Shown here: in pieces, positions 1 to 8,339 of the stretch
Numbering within the stretch: the stretch's first letter is position 1
Layout of the letters: the number at the start of each line of letters is the position of its first letter
Source of the DNA: Thalassobaculum_A sp040219215
GTDB lineage: Bacteria; Pseudomonadota; Alphaproteobacteria; Thalassobaculales; Thalassobaculaceae
Assembly: GCF_040219215.1 (NCBI RefSeq)
Contig: NZ_JAVJSX010000011.1
Span: 1 to 64,000, forward strand
Direction: 5' to 3'
DNA: 64,000 nt
Position numbers and translations under genes: made by a program
Notes under the pieces: generated by a model
Seen by the model: the letters and a program-made list of their open reading frames with translations, nothing else
What the model was told of the DNA's origin: nothing
Database searches by the model: none

Positions 1-157
1 GCGCATCCCGCCACATCAGACCGGAGCGGATCACATGGATGATCCCGCTAATCACCCGGCGGTCATCGACCCTGGGAACACCGCGCGGCTTGTTCGGCAG
101 AAGCGGTTGAAGTCGGGAGAACTGAGCGTCCGAAAGCCAGATATGGTGGTTGATCAT
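1..157 (-). CDS. IS5-family transposase, N-terminal part (cut by window edge)
   Basis: Reading the minus strand from the ATG at 157 gives a 52-residue open frame beginning MINHHIWLSDAQF and containing the PLLPNKPRG and HVIRSGLMWRDA words. These are typical of the N-terminal DUF4096 part of IS5-family (IS427-like) transposases. The frame stays open to the left edge, so the catalytic DDE part lies outside the window and integrity cannot be judged. The element's end probably lies near 225-235, where an unrelated IS6 scrap begins. Confidence 0.75.
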   Translation of the reverse strand, partial: MINHHIWLSDAQFSRLQPLLPNKPRGVPRVDDRRVISGIIHVIRSGLMWRDA

Positions 158-244
158 GGCAAACTCCCCACATTCAGGAAGTTTGAATCACATTCCCGAC
201 CACATGGGAATCCCGTTTATGGGTCCTGAGCCTAGCGACCCAGC

Positions 245-439
245 ACCGTGCCGTCTCGTAGCTGATCTCCAGCCAACAGGTCGTCGACGTCCAGCAGGCT
301 GAGGCTGAAGCGCAGGTACAGCCAATCAGCGTGCGGAACGATCGACGTCGGATAGTGCAGGCTGGCGTATGAGATCGGCGTCATGGAGACAGCCTACTCG
401 CCGACCCGACGAGCTGCCACGCGTCGGCGTGACAACGCC
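245..439 (-). mobile_element. IS6-family transposase remnant (5' end only)
   Basis: On the minus strand from about 384, the translation MTPISYASLHYPTSIV and then WLYLRFSLSLLDVDDLLA matches the N-terminus of the fuller IS6-family copy at 33224. Similarity stops near 245, where it meets the IS5 element. The outer end near 425-439 (cgtgacaacgcc) resembles the terminal inverted repeat of the other copies. Everything encoding the DDE domain is missing, so this is a dead fragment. Confidence 0.6.
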
Positions 440-504
440 CAGCGGATCGCAGATGACACACCGACACCGAACCGAGCCGCTGCCGACCGGCAAGACGAAA
501 GCAA

Positions 505-1428
505 TCAGGCGGTGATCGGCGGGTGTGTCACATGCCAGTGCCGGGCAATATCGACACGCCGGCACACCCAGACCCGCTCGTGTGCCAGGACGTGATCGAG
601 AAAACGGGCAAGGGCCCTGGCGCGGCCGGGTCGACCGACCAGCCGCTGGTGCAGTCCGACAGACATCATCTTCGGTGCCTCCGCGCCCTCTTCGTAGAGC
701 TGGTCGAAGCTGTCGACCAAGTGGCGGAAGAAATCCTCGCCGGAGCCATAAGCAGATGGCGCGCCAAACTTCACGTCGTTGGTGTCAAGCGCGTAGGGCA
801 AGACCAGATGGGGACGCCCCCCGACCGAGATCCAATAGGGCAGGTCGTCGGCGTATGAGTCGGAATCGTAGAGAAACCCACCATGTTCGACCAGCAGCCG
901 ACGGGTACGCGGACTGGGAGCATATCGGCAATACCAGCCGGCGGGTGGGGCGCCGGTCAACCGCTGTATAGTTTCGACGGCGCGGGCAATGTGCTCGCGT
1001 TCCTTGTCCTCGTTCAATTCGAAGTGATTGATCCAGCGCCAGCCGTGGCCTGCGAAGTCGCAGCCTGCTTCCGTGAGTGCTTTGGTCGAGACCGGATTGC
1101 GCTCCAGCGCTTGAGCACAGGCGTAGACGGTGAACGGCAGCTGTCGGTCGGTGAACAGCCTGAGGATGCGCCAAACACCGGTGCGCGACCCGTATTCGTA
1201 GAGCGATTCCAGCCCGAGATCGCGTTCACCAGCCGGATGCCTACCGCCGACGACCTCTGACAGACCACTCTCGTTGCGGGCATCCCCGTGAAGGACCGAG
1301 TTCTCCGATCCCTCCTCGACGTTGAGCACGAAGTTGACCGCGATACGGGCTCGGCCAGGCCACGCGGCAATAGGCGGTTCACCGCCATAGCCGATCATGT
1401 CGCGTGGATACGGGGATGGCGTTGTCAT
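505..1428 (-). CDS. puuE: Polysaccharide deacetylase-family protein, PuuE/allantoinase-like
   Basis: A 307-residue protein with the opening YPRDMIGYGGEPP, then ARIAVNFVLNVEEGSENSVL, ESLYEYGSRTGVWRILRLF and FLYDSDSYADDLPYW. These blocks are characteristic of the cofactor-independent allantoinase PuuE branch of the NodB/polysaccharide deacetylase fold, which hydrolyses allantoin to allantoate in purine breakdown. The length fits the family (about 300-310). I chose the ATG at 1428 because GAGGAG lies about 14 nt upstream; an open frame extends 11 codons further without a better site. No other purine genes lie nearby, so the substrate is inferred from family only. The gene sits beside insertion-sequence debris at 1-440. 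Confidence 0.75.
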   Translation of the reverse strand: MTTPSPYPRDMIGYGGEPPIAAWPGRARIAVNFVLNVEEGSENSVLHGDARNESGLSEVVGGRHPAGERDLGLESLYEYGSRTGVWRILRLFTDRQLPFTVYACAQALERNPVSTKALTEAGCDFAGHGWRWINHFELNEDKEREHIARAVETIQRLTGAPPAGWYCRYAPSPRTRRLLVEHGGFLYDSDSYADDLPYWISVGGRPHLVLPYALDTNDVKFGAPSAYGSGEDFFRHLVDSFDQLYEEGAEAPKMMSVGLHQRLVGRPGRARALARFLDHVLAHERVWVCRRVDIARHWHVTHPPITA

Positions 1429-1956
1429 TGGAGGTTTCTCCTCGGCAGTCCAAGTACCCACGTCGGGGCGGTCGATGGATCGATCGGTTCAGCGTACGAT
1501 ATTTCCTCAAAGCAGCTGTCCGCGATTCCATCTGCAAGAAGGAGCCCCGATGGCGACCACCGGCCCGACGCCGACCAGCCGGTCTCTGTCGCCAAACTGA
1601 GCGCAACCGCCCGATCGGATATCACTGCAAGCAGCGGGAGTTCAGCGTGCGGATCAGGACGTCGCTTGGCGTCGGAAAGCCGATGTGATCGTCATGGACG
1701 GCCGGAAGCCGGCCCTTGGCACGGTGATTGACGGCAGGGTGGTGATCCGGTGCGCTTCTGTCCTGGCAGTCGATACGGCGACACCATCGTCGCAGAGGCC
1801 CGCGACGTGGCCCGGTCGCTGTCGCGGGCCACGTGACGGCCAGGGTTCAGCCGGCAGCACGGCACATAGTCCGATCGCATTGACTACGATCCGCGGAGTT
1901 GGTCGGCGCAGGGTACCCCACCGGTTCTGGGTGCAACCAATGGACCGACCCGTTGT
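1429..1956. other. Intergenic stretch without recognisable gene
   Basis: About 530 bp between the PuuE-like gene and the MAPEG gene, both read leftwards. The short open frames here have no convincing start site or recognisable protein. It must hold the promoter for the PuuE-like gene near its left end, but I cannot point to clear promoter hexamers. Confidence 0.4.
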
Positions 1957-2397
1957 TCAGGCGAGCACGGTCAACATGGGAAATGCCTGGGCCACAGCCT
2001 CGGCGCCGAACCCGACAATCTCTGCGAAGATCCAAAGCATCATTGCCCAGCCGACCGCAAAGGTTAACGTTCGACCGAATGGGATGCCGGACACGTATGC
2101 GGCAAAGTGAGCGACCCGGGCCCAGAAGTAAACCGTCGCTGCCGTCGCGGTCGCCGCACTGGCGGTACCGGATGCGTGGGCTACCAACACCAGAGCCGCA
2201 AACGGTGCCAGGTTCTCGATGGCATTGTAGTGCGCTTTGCGGGCACGTTCGGCCCAGCCGGGCAGTTCCCGGCCGTCGGCGGAATATGTAAGCGCCGGAA
2301 TCAGGCCGTACTTCACGATGTGAGCGACGATGTACGGCAGCCAAAGCATTACCGTCAACGCTGAGGTCAATGCGAGCATCTTTAGGTCGGTGGACAT
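1957..2397 (-). CDS. MAPEG-family membrane protein
   Basis: A 146-residue protein starting MSTDLKMLALTSALTVMLWLPYIVAHIV. It has four hydrophobic segments and the ARKAHYNAIENLAPFAALVLVAH block typical of MAPEG proteins (membrane-associated eicosanoid/glutathione metabolism family). Bacterial members of this branch are small four-helix inner-membrane proteins whose reaction is usually unknown. The start at 2397 is supported by GGGAGG a few bases upstream; the open frame runs 32 codons further but that extension is not membrane-like. It appears monocistronic. Confidence 0.8.
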   Translation of the reverse strand: MSTDLKMLALTSALTVMLWLPYIVAHIVKYGLIPALTYSADGRELPGWAERARKAHYNAIENLAPFAALVLVAHASGTASAATATAATVYFWARVAHFAAYVSGIPFGRTLTFAVGWAMMLWIFAEIVGFGAEAVAQAFPMLTVLA

Positions 2398-2683
2398 GAG
2401 TGAACCTCCCTTCCGGCAGCAAAACCAGAGTGCTGACAAGGTCTGCCCATCGCCAACTTGTGTCGAGTTATATCGGCTTCTGCCAGCCTTCACTCGTCGT
2501 TGACTCGAGCCTCAACGGGCTCACACCGTGGGAATATCGAAACTGGTCAGCCGAGGACCAAAACCGGAACAGAACTAACTTCTGAACGGGGAGATAACAG
2601 GGACAAATTCCTTCTATGCGTGTATTACATATTGATTAACTCGATTCATTAGATAGTTTTTTATAAACAACCCGGAGCATACG
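2398..2683. promoter_or_regulatory. AT-rich intergenic region upstream of a small gene
   Basis: The stretch from about 2560 to 2683 is much richer in A/T than the surroundings, with TTGATT near 2634 and the run TAGTTTTTTATAAA near 2653-2666. It probably carries the promoter of the gene at 2684 and may mark the left part of the integration module. The word AACAGGGA near 2598 also occurs in the palindromes at 54.1-54.2 kb. Confidence 0.4.
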
Positions 2684-2971
2684 ATGTCTAAATTCCTCAA
2701 GAAGCTCGCCCAGATCGAAGAAGATAAACTGAAGACCGACTTCGTCTGGCGTGTCCAACTGACCTACTCGCACAGCAAACCCGACGAGCCGCCAGCAAAG
2801 GTAACGTCAACCTGCACTCTCATCGACTGCGCCAACCGGGAGATGGCGGTGATGGTCGCCAAGCAGGCCCTCGACCAATACGGCCATCTGGTCGGCCCGC
2901 AGCACTCGGTCGAGATCAAGTTCGAGCACAAGCTGCCGCCGGCGAACGACCTATCGACCGACACCGTCTAA
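2684..2971 (+). CDS. Small unknown protein of the integration module
   Basis: A 95-residue protein, MSKFLKKLAQIEEDKLKTDF..., mixed alpha/beta in appearance, with no signal peptide or membrane segment and no domain I recognise. The start has GGAG nine bases upstream and an AT-rich promoter region before it. A strong hairpin follows the stop codon. It lies just before the excisionase-like gene and recombinases, so it may be part of the same mobile module, but no function can be assigned. Confidence 0.6.
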   Translation: MSKFLKKLAQIEEDKLKTDFVWRVQLTYSHSKPDEPPAKVTSTCTLIDCANREMAVMVAKQALDQYGHLVGPQHSVEIKFEHKLPPANDLSTDTV

Positions 2972-3004
2972 ACGACGCTCCCCGGGGTACCTGAAGGTCC
3001 TCGG

Positions 3005-3021
3005 GGGTCCGCTTCGGACCC
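3005..3021 (+). terminator. Hairpin after the small gene, possible terminator
   Basis: GGGTCCG and CGGACCC form a perfect 7-bp stem around a 3-base loop, 34 bp after the stop codon at 2971. There is no strong T-run directly after it, so Rho-independent activity is only possible. Confidence 0.45.
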
Positions 3022-3094
3022 GGTGGTACACGGCGCGCGCCACCAAGTGACTAAAAAATTTCGGATAGCGACATCGCTCCCGCCAATTGAGCGC

Positions 3095-3313
3095 ATGAAG
3101 CGACGCCCGATCTCAACCGCCGACAAGCAGGAACCTACGATCACCCGGAGCCATCCGGCCATGATCGCGTTCGCTCGCTGCCTGGGCCGGGCGGTCGCTC
3201 ACGACCTCATGCGGAGCGCCGACCATGACCAACCCATCGCAGAAACTGCTAACCGTCCGCGAAGCGGCAGCGGCTCTCCAGTTGTCCTCAAAGACGATCT
3301 ACCGGGCCGTTGA
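3095..3313 (+). CDS. Possible small ORF ahead of the excisionase-like gene
   Basis: A 72-codon frame whose middle reads HPAMIAFARCLGRAVAHDLM. It resembles short helical proteins often found in front of mobile-element recombinases, but this is from memory of the pattern only. Its 3' part overlaps the excisionase-like gene in another frame by about 90 bp, and there is no strong ribosome-binding site. It could be a chance frame. Confidence 0.25.
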   Translation: MKRRPISTADKQEPTITRSHPAMIAFARCLGRAVAHDLMRSADHDQPIAETANRPRSGSGSPVVLKDDLPGR

Positions 3314-3419
3314 GTCCGGCGACCTGCCGCACCACCGGTTCGGCCGGGCGGTCCGCATCGGCCTCGCCGACCTGGAGGCGTTCGCCAACCGCCACCGGTC
3401 CGGCGGGCTGTTCCAGTAA
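3225..3419 (+). CDS. Excisionase-like helix-turn-helix DNA-binding protein
   Basis: A 64-residue protein with LTVREAAAALQLSSKTIYRAVESGDLPHHRFGRAVRIG, a MerR/Xis-type winged helix-turn-helix of the helix_turn_helix_17 kind. Such proteins act as recombination directionality factors or small regulators of integrases. GGAG precedes the ATG by about 10 bases. The gene is 93 bp upstream of the first recombinase gene and on the same strand, fitting a role in controlling excision. The residues after the DNA-binding unit (FANRHRSGGLFQ) are short and basic. Confidence 0.8.
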   Translation: MTNPSQKLLTVREAAAALQLSSKTIYRAVESGDLPHHRFGRAVRIGLADLEAFANRHRSGGLFQ

Positions 3420-3512
3420 CCGCCAGTCTACTGCAGACGAACACCCCGGCAGTCCTAGTGATAACCCCTAGGTCTCTTTACGAATAAAACTAACCGGAGG
3501 TCCTCACTAGAA

Positions 3513-5261
3513 ATGACCACAATCATACACAGTCATCACCAGTCCAAATCAGGCAAAGTCACGGCTTCACGAGAAGCCCCCAGCATGACCGAGTACCTGA
3601 CCATGGAGGACGTTCGGGCGCGTGCCAGCGAACTTCTGCCGGCCTGGAAGAAGAACCAGATCTACGAGTTGCGGTCCGCTATCAAGGTGTTCGCCACCGC
3701 CGCCCGGCAGCCGGCCTCGTCGATCCACGCCGATCCGCAGATTCTGCGGGTCCTGGTCGCCAAGGCAAGCCCGCAACTCGTCGGGATCAGCAAACCCCGC
3801 TGGGCAAATATCCGCAGCCTGATCGACCGGGCGCTGGCGGGCATCGGCGTGCTGACCATCCGTGCGCGCCAACGCTGCGCCGTGTCGCCGGTTTGGCAGG
3901 AGTTGATGGATCGCGCCGAGACCCTCAACACCAAGGCCCATCTGTCGCGGTTCGCCCGTTGGTGCTCGCGCGAAGGCATCGATGCCGCCGATGTCGACGA
4001 CACGACGTTCAGCACCTTCGAGGACGAACTCACCGAGTTCTCGCTGGCAAAGAATCCAGGTTCCACGGCAGCCGAGGCGGGCCGGGCCTGGAACGCCGCC
4101 GTCGTCCAGATCGAAGGCTGGGTTGGTACGGCGGTGCCGACCCGGTGCCGGCGCAAGATCGTGACCGTGCCGTGGGACGCGCTGCCGGCCTCCTTCGCGG
4201 CCAACGTGGACGACTACGCAGCCCGACGCATCAAGCCCGGCAAGTTCGACGATGTCATGGTCCGGGCTCTGCGGCCCACCACGGTCAAAGGCCATATCGA
4301 CAATCTGCGTCGCGCGGCAGGCTTTCTGATCCGCGGTGGTCTGCCGGCCGACAGCGTCACCTCGATCAAGGCCCTGTTGACCACGGACAATGTCAAAAAG
4401 CTCTTGGACATGGTTTGGGGTGATGCCGACATCGCCTCGCCGAGCGCCTGCCAGTACTCGCACGGTTTCGTGTCGATCGCCCGGTTCCTTGAGTTCGACG
4501 ACGCTCACCTCGGCACGTTGATCAAGTTCTCCCGACGGTGCCGGCGACCGCAGATCGGCATGACCCGTCAGAACCGGGAGCGGCTGTCGATCTTCGACGA
4601 CGAGCAGGCGCTGTTGGCGATGTATACGCTGCCAGCGCGCATCGCCGACGCCCGGCGGAAGCTGAACGATATCGACTACCGCCACGCCGTCGATATGCGG
4701 CTCGCCGTCTGCGTCGAGATCCTGCTGATGGCCCCGATCCGGCGGTTCAACCTGGCAAACCTTGATCTCGCCAAACACATCGTCTGGCCGACCTGCCCGG
4801 ACGGCGACATCCGGATCACCATCCCGACTCCGGAGGTCAAGAACTCGGTCGACCTGCATCACTTCCTGCCGCCGGAGTCGGCGGCGTTGGTGCGCCTGTA
4901 TGTGGAGCGGTTCCGCCCGTTGCTGATGAAGACCTCGACCGACGCCCTGTTCCCCGGTGACGTGGACGGTTTCATGACGCCAAACAGTCTCGGGCGCCTG
5001 GTTCGTGTGGGGTTGAGGGATCACCTCGGGATCGACTTCAACGCGCACCTGTTCCGGCACTTCGCCTGCATGAACCACCTGCGCGAACATCCGGGGGACT
5101 ACGAGACCCTGCGCCGGCTGTGCGGTCACAAGCGTCTGGATACAACCGTCAACTTCTACGCCGATACCGAGACCGACGCCGCCATTCAACGGTTCCACGA
5201 CAGCACCGTCCTGCGGATCAGGAACCGGGACGACGGCTTCTTCAGCCAGGACATGGTGTGA
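3513..5261 (+). CDS. Tyrosine recombinase/integrase (first of a pair)
   Basis: A 582-residue site-specific recombinase. The C-terminal catalytic domain shows the first active-site Arg in MAPIRRFNLANLDL, the HxxR box in HLFRHFACMNHL, the GH box in LCGHKRLDTTVNF and the nucleophile Tyr just after (NFYAD). The N-terminal 300 residues would hold SAM-like core-binding helices, longer than in ordinary phage integrases. The start is supported by GGAGG 13 bases upstream; a second Met at 3585 is possible. Only 4 bp separate its stop from the next recombinase, so the two are almost certainly co-translated and may act together. Confidence 0.85.
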   Translation: MTTIIHSHHQSKSGKVTASREAPSMTEYLTMEDVRARASELLPAWKKNQIYELRSAIKVFATAARQPASSIHADPQILRVLVAKASPQLVGISKPRWANIRSLIDRALAGIGVLTIRARQRCAVSPVWQELMDRAETLNTKAHLSRFARWCSREGIDAADVDDTTFSTFEDELTEFSLAKNPGSTAAEAGRAWNAAVVQIEGWVGTAVPTRCRRKIVTVPWDALPASFAANVDDYAARRIKPGKFDDVMVRALRPTTVKGHIDNLRRAAGFLIRGGLPADSVTSIKALLTTDNVKKLLDMVWGDADIASPSACQYSHGFVSIARFLEFDDAHLGTLIKFSRRCRRPQIGMTRQNRERLSIFDDEQALLAMYTLPARIADARRKLNDIDYRHAVDMRLAVCVEILLMAPIRRFNLANLDLAKHIVWPTCPDGDIRITIPTPEVKNSVDLHHFLPPESAALVRLYVERFRPLLMKTSTDALFPGDVDGFMTPNSLGRLVRVGLRDHLGIDFNAHLFRHFACMNHLREHPGDYETLRRLCGHKRLDTTVNFYADTETDAAIQRFHDSTVLRIRNRDDGFFSQDMV

Positions 5262-5265
5262 CGGC

Positions 5266-6339
5266 ATGACGACATCGAACGTTGTCCCGATGAAGGTCGC
5301 CGACTGGCCGAGCATCGATCATCAGCTGTGGGCGCGCGCGACGGTGTCGGCATCACGCTTGGACGAGCCGGGATGGGCCTCGAGTTGGCGACCGTCGACA
5401 ATCGTTGTCGCGGAGCAGGGCTACGGAAGCTGGCTGGCCTGGCTGGACGAGAACGAAATCCTGGATCGGTCTGTGCGGCCGGCCGTTCGGGTTGCGGCCG
5501 AGCGGGTCGACGCGTTCGCCAAGCGCCTGAGCGGCCATGTCGCCGGCAACACGGTGAGCATCGCGATCGCCGGCTTGCACCGGACGCTGCGGGCGATGGA
5601 GGAGACCACGAACTTCCGTTGGCTCGATCACCTGGCGCGGCACTATGCGAACAACGCCCCGTCGGTTCGCAACAAGGCCGCGCGGGTGATCCCGAGTGCC
5701 GATCTGTATCAGTACGGTCAGGAACTGATGGACCAGGCCGCCAAGCGGGTTGATGCGCCGGTCCACGGCGCGTTGCAGTATCGCAATGGCCTGATCATCA
5801 GCTTCCTGGCGGCACACCCGATCCGGCGGGGGAACCTGTCGAACCTGGTCCTGGGCCAGACGATCGTTCGCCGCGGGAGCCGCTATCGGTTCAGCTTCGA
5901 GCCTTCGGCAACCAAGTCCCGTCGGGTTCTGGAACAAACGCTGATCGAAGACCTGACCGAGCGCTTCGACGTGTACCTTGCCACCGTCCGGCCCCGTCTG
6001 CGGGACCGGGCAATCGGTCCGGACTCGCGCTCGCTGTGGATCGGTATGGACGGCACGACGTTGGATGCAGGCGGACTGTACGCTGTCATTCAGCTCTGGA
6101 CCGGCAGACGGTACGCTCGGGCGCTGTACCCGCACCTGTTCCGGGACTGTGCCTCGACCAGCGTGGCGATCGAGGATCCAGAGCACATCGGCATCGCCAA
6201 GAGCGTCCTCGGCCACACCACCCTGGCCACCAGTCAGAAGCACTACAACATGGCCAACGGCCTGTCGGCATCGCGGCGGTTCGGCGCCAGCATCGCCGCG
6301 CTCAAGCGGCGGCTCGCCAATGACGACATAGACTCCTGA
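5266..6339 (+). CDS. Tyrosine recombinase/integrase (second of a pair)
   Basis: A 357-residue recombinase unlike the first in sequence but with the same active-site boxes: Arg in HPIRRGNLSNL, HxxR in HLFRDCASTSVAI, GH in SVLGHTTLATS and the final Tyr in KHYNMAN. The start lies 4 bp after the previous stop. Tandem tyrosine recombinases that work as complexes are known from Tn554 and RIT-type elements; this arrangement recalls them. Target and directionality cannot be read from the protein. Confidence 0.85.
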   Translation: MTTSNVVPMKVADWPSIDHQLWARATVSASRLDEPGWASSWRPSTIVVAEQGYGSWLAWLDENEILDRSVRPAVRVAAERVDAFAKRLSGHVAGNTVSIAIAGLHRTLRAMEETTNFRWLDHLARHYANNAPSVRNKAARVIPSADLYQYGQELMDQAAKRVDAPVHGALQYRNGLIISFLAAHPIRRGNLSNLVLGQTIVRRGSRYRFSFEPSATKSRRVLEQTLIEDLTERFDVYLATVRPRLRDRAIGPDSRSLWIGMDGTTLDAGGLYAVIQLWTGRRYARALYPHLFRDCASTSVAIEDPEHIGIAKSVLGHTTLATSQKHYNMANGLSASRRFGASIAALKRRLANDDIDS

Positions 6340-6434
6340 AAGTCGGGGCGTAGTATGGGTGATCAGATCGATATCCGGCCGGCGCCAAGGAGGGCTATGG
6401 CCTCGTCCCGCGGAAGCGGAGAAGAGGAGCCCTT

Positions 6435-8093
6435 GTGACCACGGTTGCCATCTACGCACGGTACTCCTCCGACAATCAGCGCGATGCCTCTATCGACGAC
6501 CAGGTCGAATTGTGCCGTCGGCGTGCCGTCCAGGAAGGCTGGGACGTCGCAAGGATCTACGCCGACCGAGCCATCAGCGGCGGTTCCCAGTTCGGGAGAG
6601 TCGAGTACCAGTCGCTGATTGCTGACGCCGAGGACAAGCGCTTCGATATTGTGCTTTGCGAGTCGCTCGATCGCTTGAGCCGCCGGTTGGCCGATATCGC
6701 CGACCTCCACGACCGATTGATCTTCCGCGGCATACGGCTCTATGCGCTGAACATCGGAGAAGTCACGCCGATCCATACCGCCGTCATGGGCATGATGGCG
6801 CAGCACTATGTTCGCGATCTGGCGGACAAGACCAAACGCGGTCAGTTGGGACGCGTCCTGAAGGGCAAGATCCCCGGTGGCAAGGCCTACGGCTACGACG
6901 TGCTGCCGCCGGACGCCGATGGCGCCGGCGGGCGCTCGATCAACCCGGCGGAATCAGCGATCGTGACCCGGATATACGAACGCTACGCCGCTGGTCACAG
7001 CCCGCGCCGAATTGCCCGGGAGTTGAACGCCGAGCGACTGCCGGGTCCCGGAGGACGACCCTGGGCCGATACGACGCTGCGGGGCCAGCCGGAGCGCGGC
7101 ACCGGGATCCTGAACAATTCTCTCTATGCCGGTCGGATCGAGTGGAACCGATGCAGCTACGTCAAGGACCCGCGAACCGGCAAGCGGGTTGCCCGGCCCA
7201 ACCCCTCCGATACCTGGGAAATGATCGATGTCCCCGAGTTGCGCATCATCGACGACGAGCTCTGGGACCGGACCCGTAAGCGTCAGTCGGAGTTGACCAA
7301 GGTCATGGGTACCGATGCCTCCGGCAATCCATTGAACACCGGGCACCGGCGCGTCTTTCTGTTGTCCGGTCTGCTCAAGTGCGGGATGTGCGGTGGCGTG
7401 TACACCATCGTGGCGCAGGACCGCTACGGCTGCTCGACACGCCGTTCGAAGGGAACCTGCGACAACGCCGTCACCATCTCGCGCCCAGAAATCGAGAACC
7501 GGGTGCTGTCGGCGCTCCAGGAGCGGTTGATCACACCTGAACTCGTCGAGGTCTTCATATCGGCATTCCATGACGAGGTCCGCAAACTGCAGGCGACGCA
7601 GTCCGCCGCCACACAGCGGGCCGAACATGAACTCGCGCAGGTCCGGTCGAAGATCGCCAAGATCCTCGCCGCAATCGAGGACGGGTTCCACGACGCGTCC
7701 ATGAACACCCGGGTCAAGAAACTGCGTGAACGCGAGGCCGACATACGAACGGCTCTGGAGCAATTGCCGGACACGACGGTCACGCCGCACCCCAATCTGG
7801 CCAAGCTCTACGCCCTGAAAGTCGCCAAGCTATCGCAGTCGCTGAACGACCAGACCGTACGGGCCGAAGCAACAGAAGCGATCCGCTGCCTGATCCAGCA
7901 AATCGTGCTGACGCCGCGCGCGAGCGGCTCCGGCTTGGACGCCGAGGTCCACGGAGATCTGGCGGAGATCCTGGCGCTGTCGGACGGCGGGAACCAGATA
8001 CGCAAACACCCCGCTGCGCTGGCAGCGGGGCGTCAACTGTCGGTGGTTGCGGGGGCTCGATGCCACCTTTACCGAACCGTTTTCAGACTGTGA
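6435..8093 (+). CDS. Large serine recombinase
   Basis: A 552-residue serine integrase. The N-terminal resolvase domain has the catalytic serine in YARYSSDNQRDASIDDQ (about Ser11), followed by the Recombinase domain (about 160-290), a zinc ribbon (CGMCGG ... CSTRRSKGTC, about 315-345) and a coiled-coil segment (about 380-440). I use the GTG at 6435, with GAGGAG 10 bases upstream. The last codons overlap a 13-base match to a tRNA 3' end (see separate entry), so the C-terminal tail VVAGA is probably dictated by the attachment site. It follows the tyrosine recombinase pair by 95 bp on the same strand, making a three-recombinase module. Confidence 0.9.
   Translation: MTTVAIYARYSSDNQRDASIDDQVELCRRRAVQEGWDVARIYADRAISGGSQFGRVEYQSLIADAEDKRFDIVLCESLDRLSRRLADIADLHDRLIFRGIRLYALNIGEVTPIHTAVMGMMAQHYVRDLADKTKRGQLGRVLKGKIPGGKAYGYDVLPPDADGAGGRSINPAESAIVTRIYERYAAGHSPRRIARELNAERLPGPGGRPWADTTLRGQPERGTGILNNSLYAGRIEWNRCSYVKDPRTGKRVARPNPSDTWEMIDVPELRIIDDELWDRTRKRQSELTKVMGTDASGNPLNTGHRRVFLLSGLLKCGMCGGVYTIVAQDRYGCSTRRSKGTCDNAVTISRPEIENRVLSALQERLITPELVEVFISAFHDEVRKLQATQSAATQRAEHELAQVRSKIAKILAAIEDGFHDASMNTRVKKLREREADIRTALEQLPDTTVTPHPNLAKLYALKVAKLSQSLNDQTVRAEATEAIRCLIQQIVLTPRASGSGLDAEVHGDLAEILALSDGGNQIRKHPAALAAGRQLSVVAGARCHLYRTVFRL
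8009..8030 (+). repeat. Perfect 9-bp stem-loop near the end of the serine recombinase gene
   Basis: CCCCGCTGC and GCAGCGGGG pair perfectly around a 4-base loop, 14 bp before the tRNA-like core. It is inside the coding region, so it is more likely part of the attachment-site structure than a terminator. Confidence 0.5.
8044..8056 (-). other. Probable attachment-site core matching a tRNA 3' end
   Basis: The sequence TGGTTGCGGGGGC is the reverse complement of GCCCCCGCAACCA, the acceptor-stem 3' strand plus CCA of initiator-type tRNAs. No complete tRNA surrounds it: the expected T-arm sequence is not preserved to the right. It is therefore read as an att half-site left by integration, embedded in the last codons of the serine recombinase. 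Confidence 0.5.
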
Positions 8094-8187
8094 TCGTGGG
8101 CTCGATGCTACCTCTATCGAATCGACCTTAGATTGTAGTCCAGGGCTCGATGCTAGCTGCACTGACCGGGCTTTCACCCGTGTTCCG
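8053..8187. repeat. 45-bp direct repeat, three imperfect copies
   Basis: GGGCTCGATGC recurs at 8053, 8098 and 8143, an exact 45-bp period. Copies 1 and 2 stay similar along most of the unit, while copy 3 diverges after about 20 bp. The period equals 15 codons, and a short frame on either strand would encode a 15-residue repeat, but no start site is convincing. The first copy overlaps the tRNA-like attachment core. The rest of the gap to 8339 shows nothing else. Confidence 0.7.
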
Positions 8188-8339
8188 ACGCTCCCAATCC
8201 ACATTGGCATGTCTGCCTATTTGAGATCGCAAAACTGCCATTCAGACGGTCGATCTTGATACAGAGCGGTCATTTGCCCGGGAGAGCATCGACCCGACTG
8301 GTGGAGCTGAAAGCCTGACCGTGTGAGCACAGTCGCGTC

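Noticed and set aside
1685..2110. 141-codon frame between the deacetylase and MAPEG genes
   Set aside because: Overlaps the MAPEG gene antisense, has no ribosome-binding site and no family resemblance.
3567..5315. 582-codon open frame antisense to the first tyrosine recombinase
   Set aside because: Low-complexity, charged translation with no family resemblance; the plus-strand frame has clear recombinase motifs. High GC keeps antisense frames open.
8044..8130. Complete tRNA gene on the minus strand
   Set aside because: Only the acceptor 3' strand and CCA match; the T-arm, anticodon arm and D-arm cannot be found.
8053..8187. 45-bp repeats as a CRISPR array
   Set aside because: Copies are contiguous without spacers and diverge from each other.
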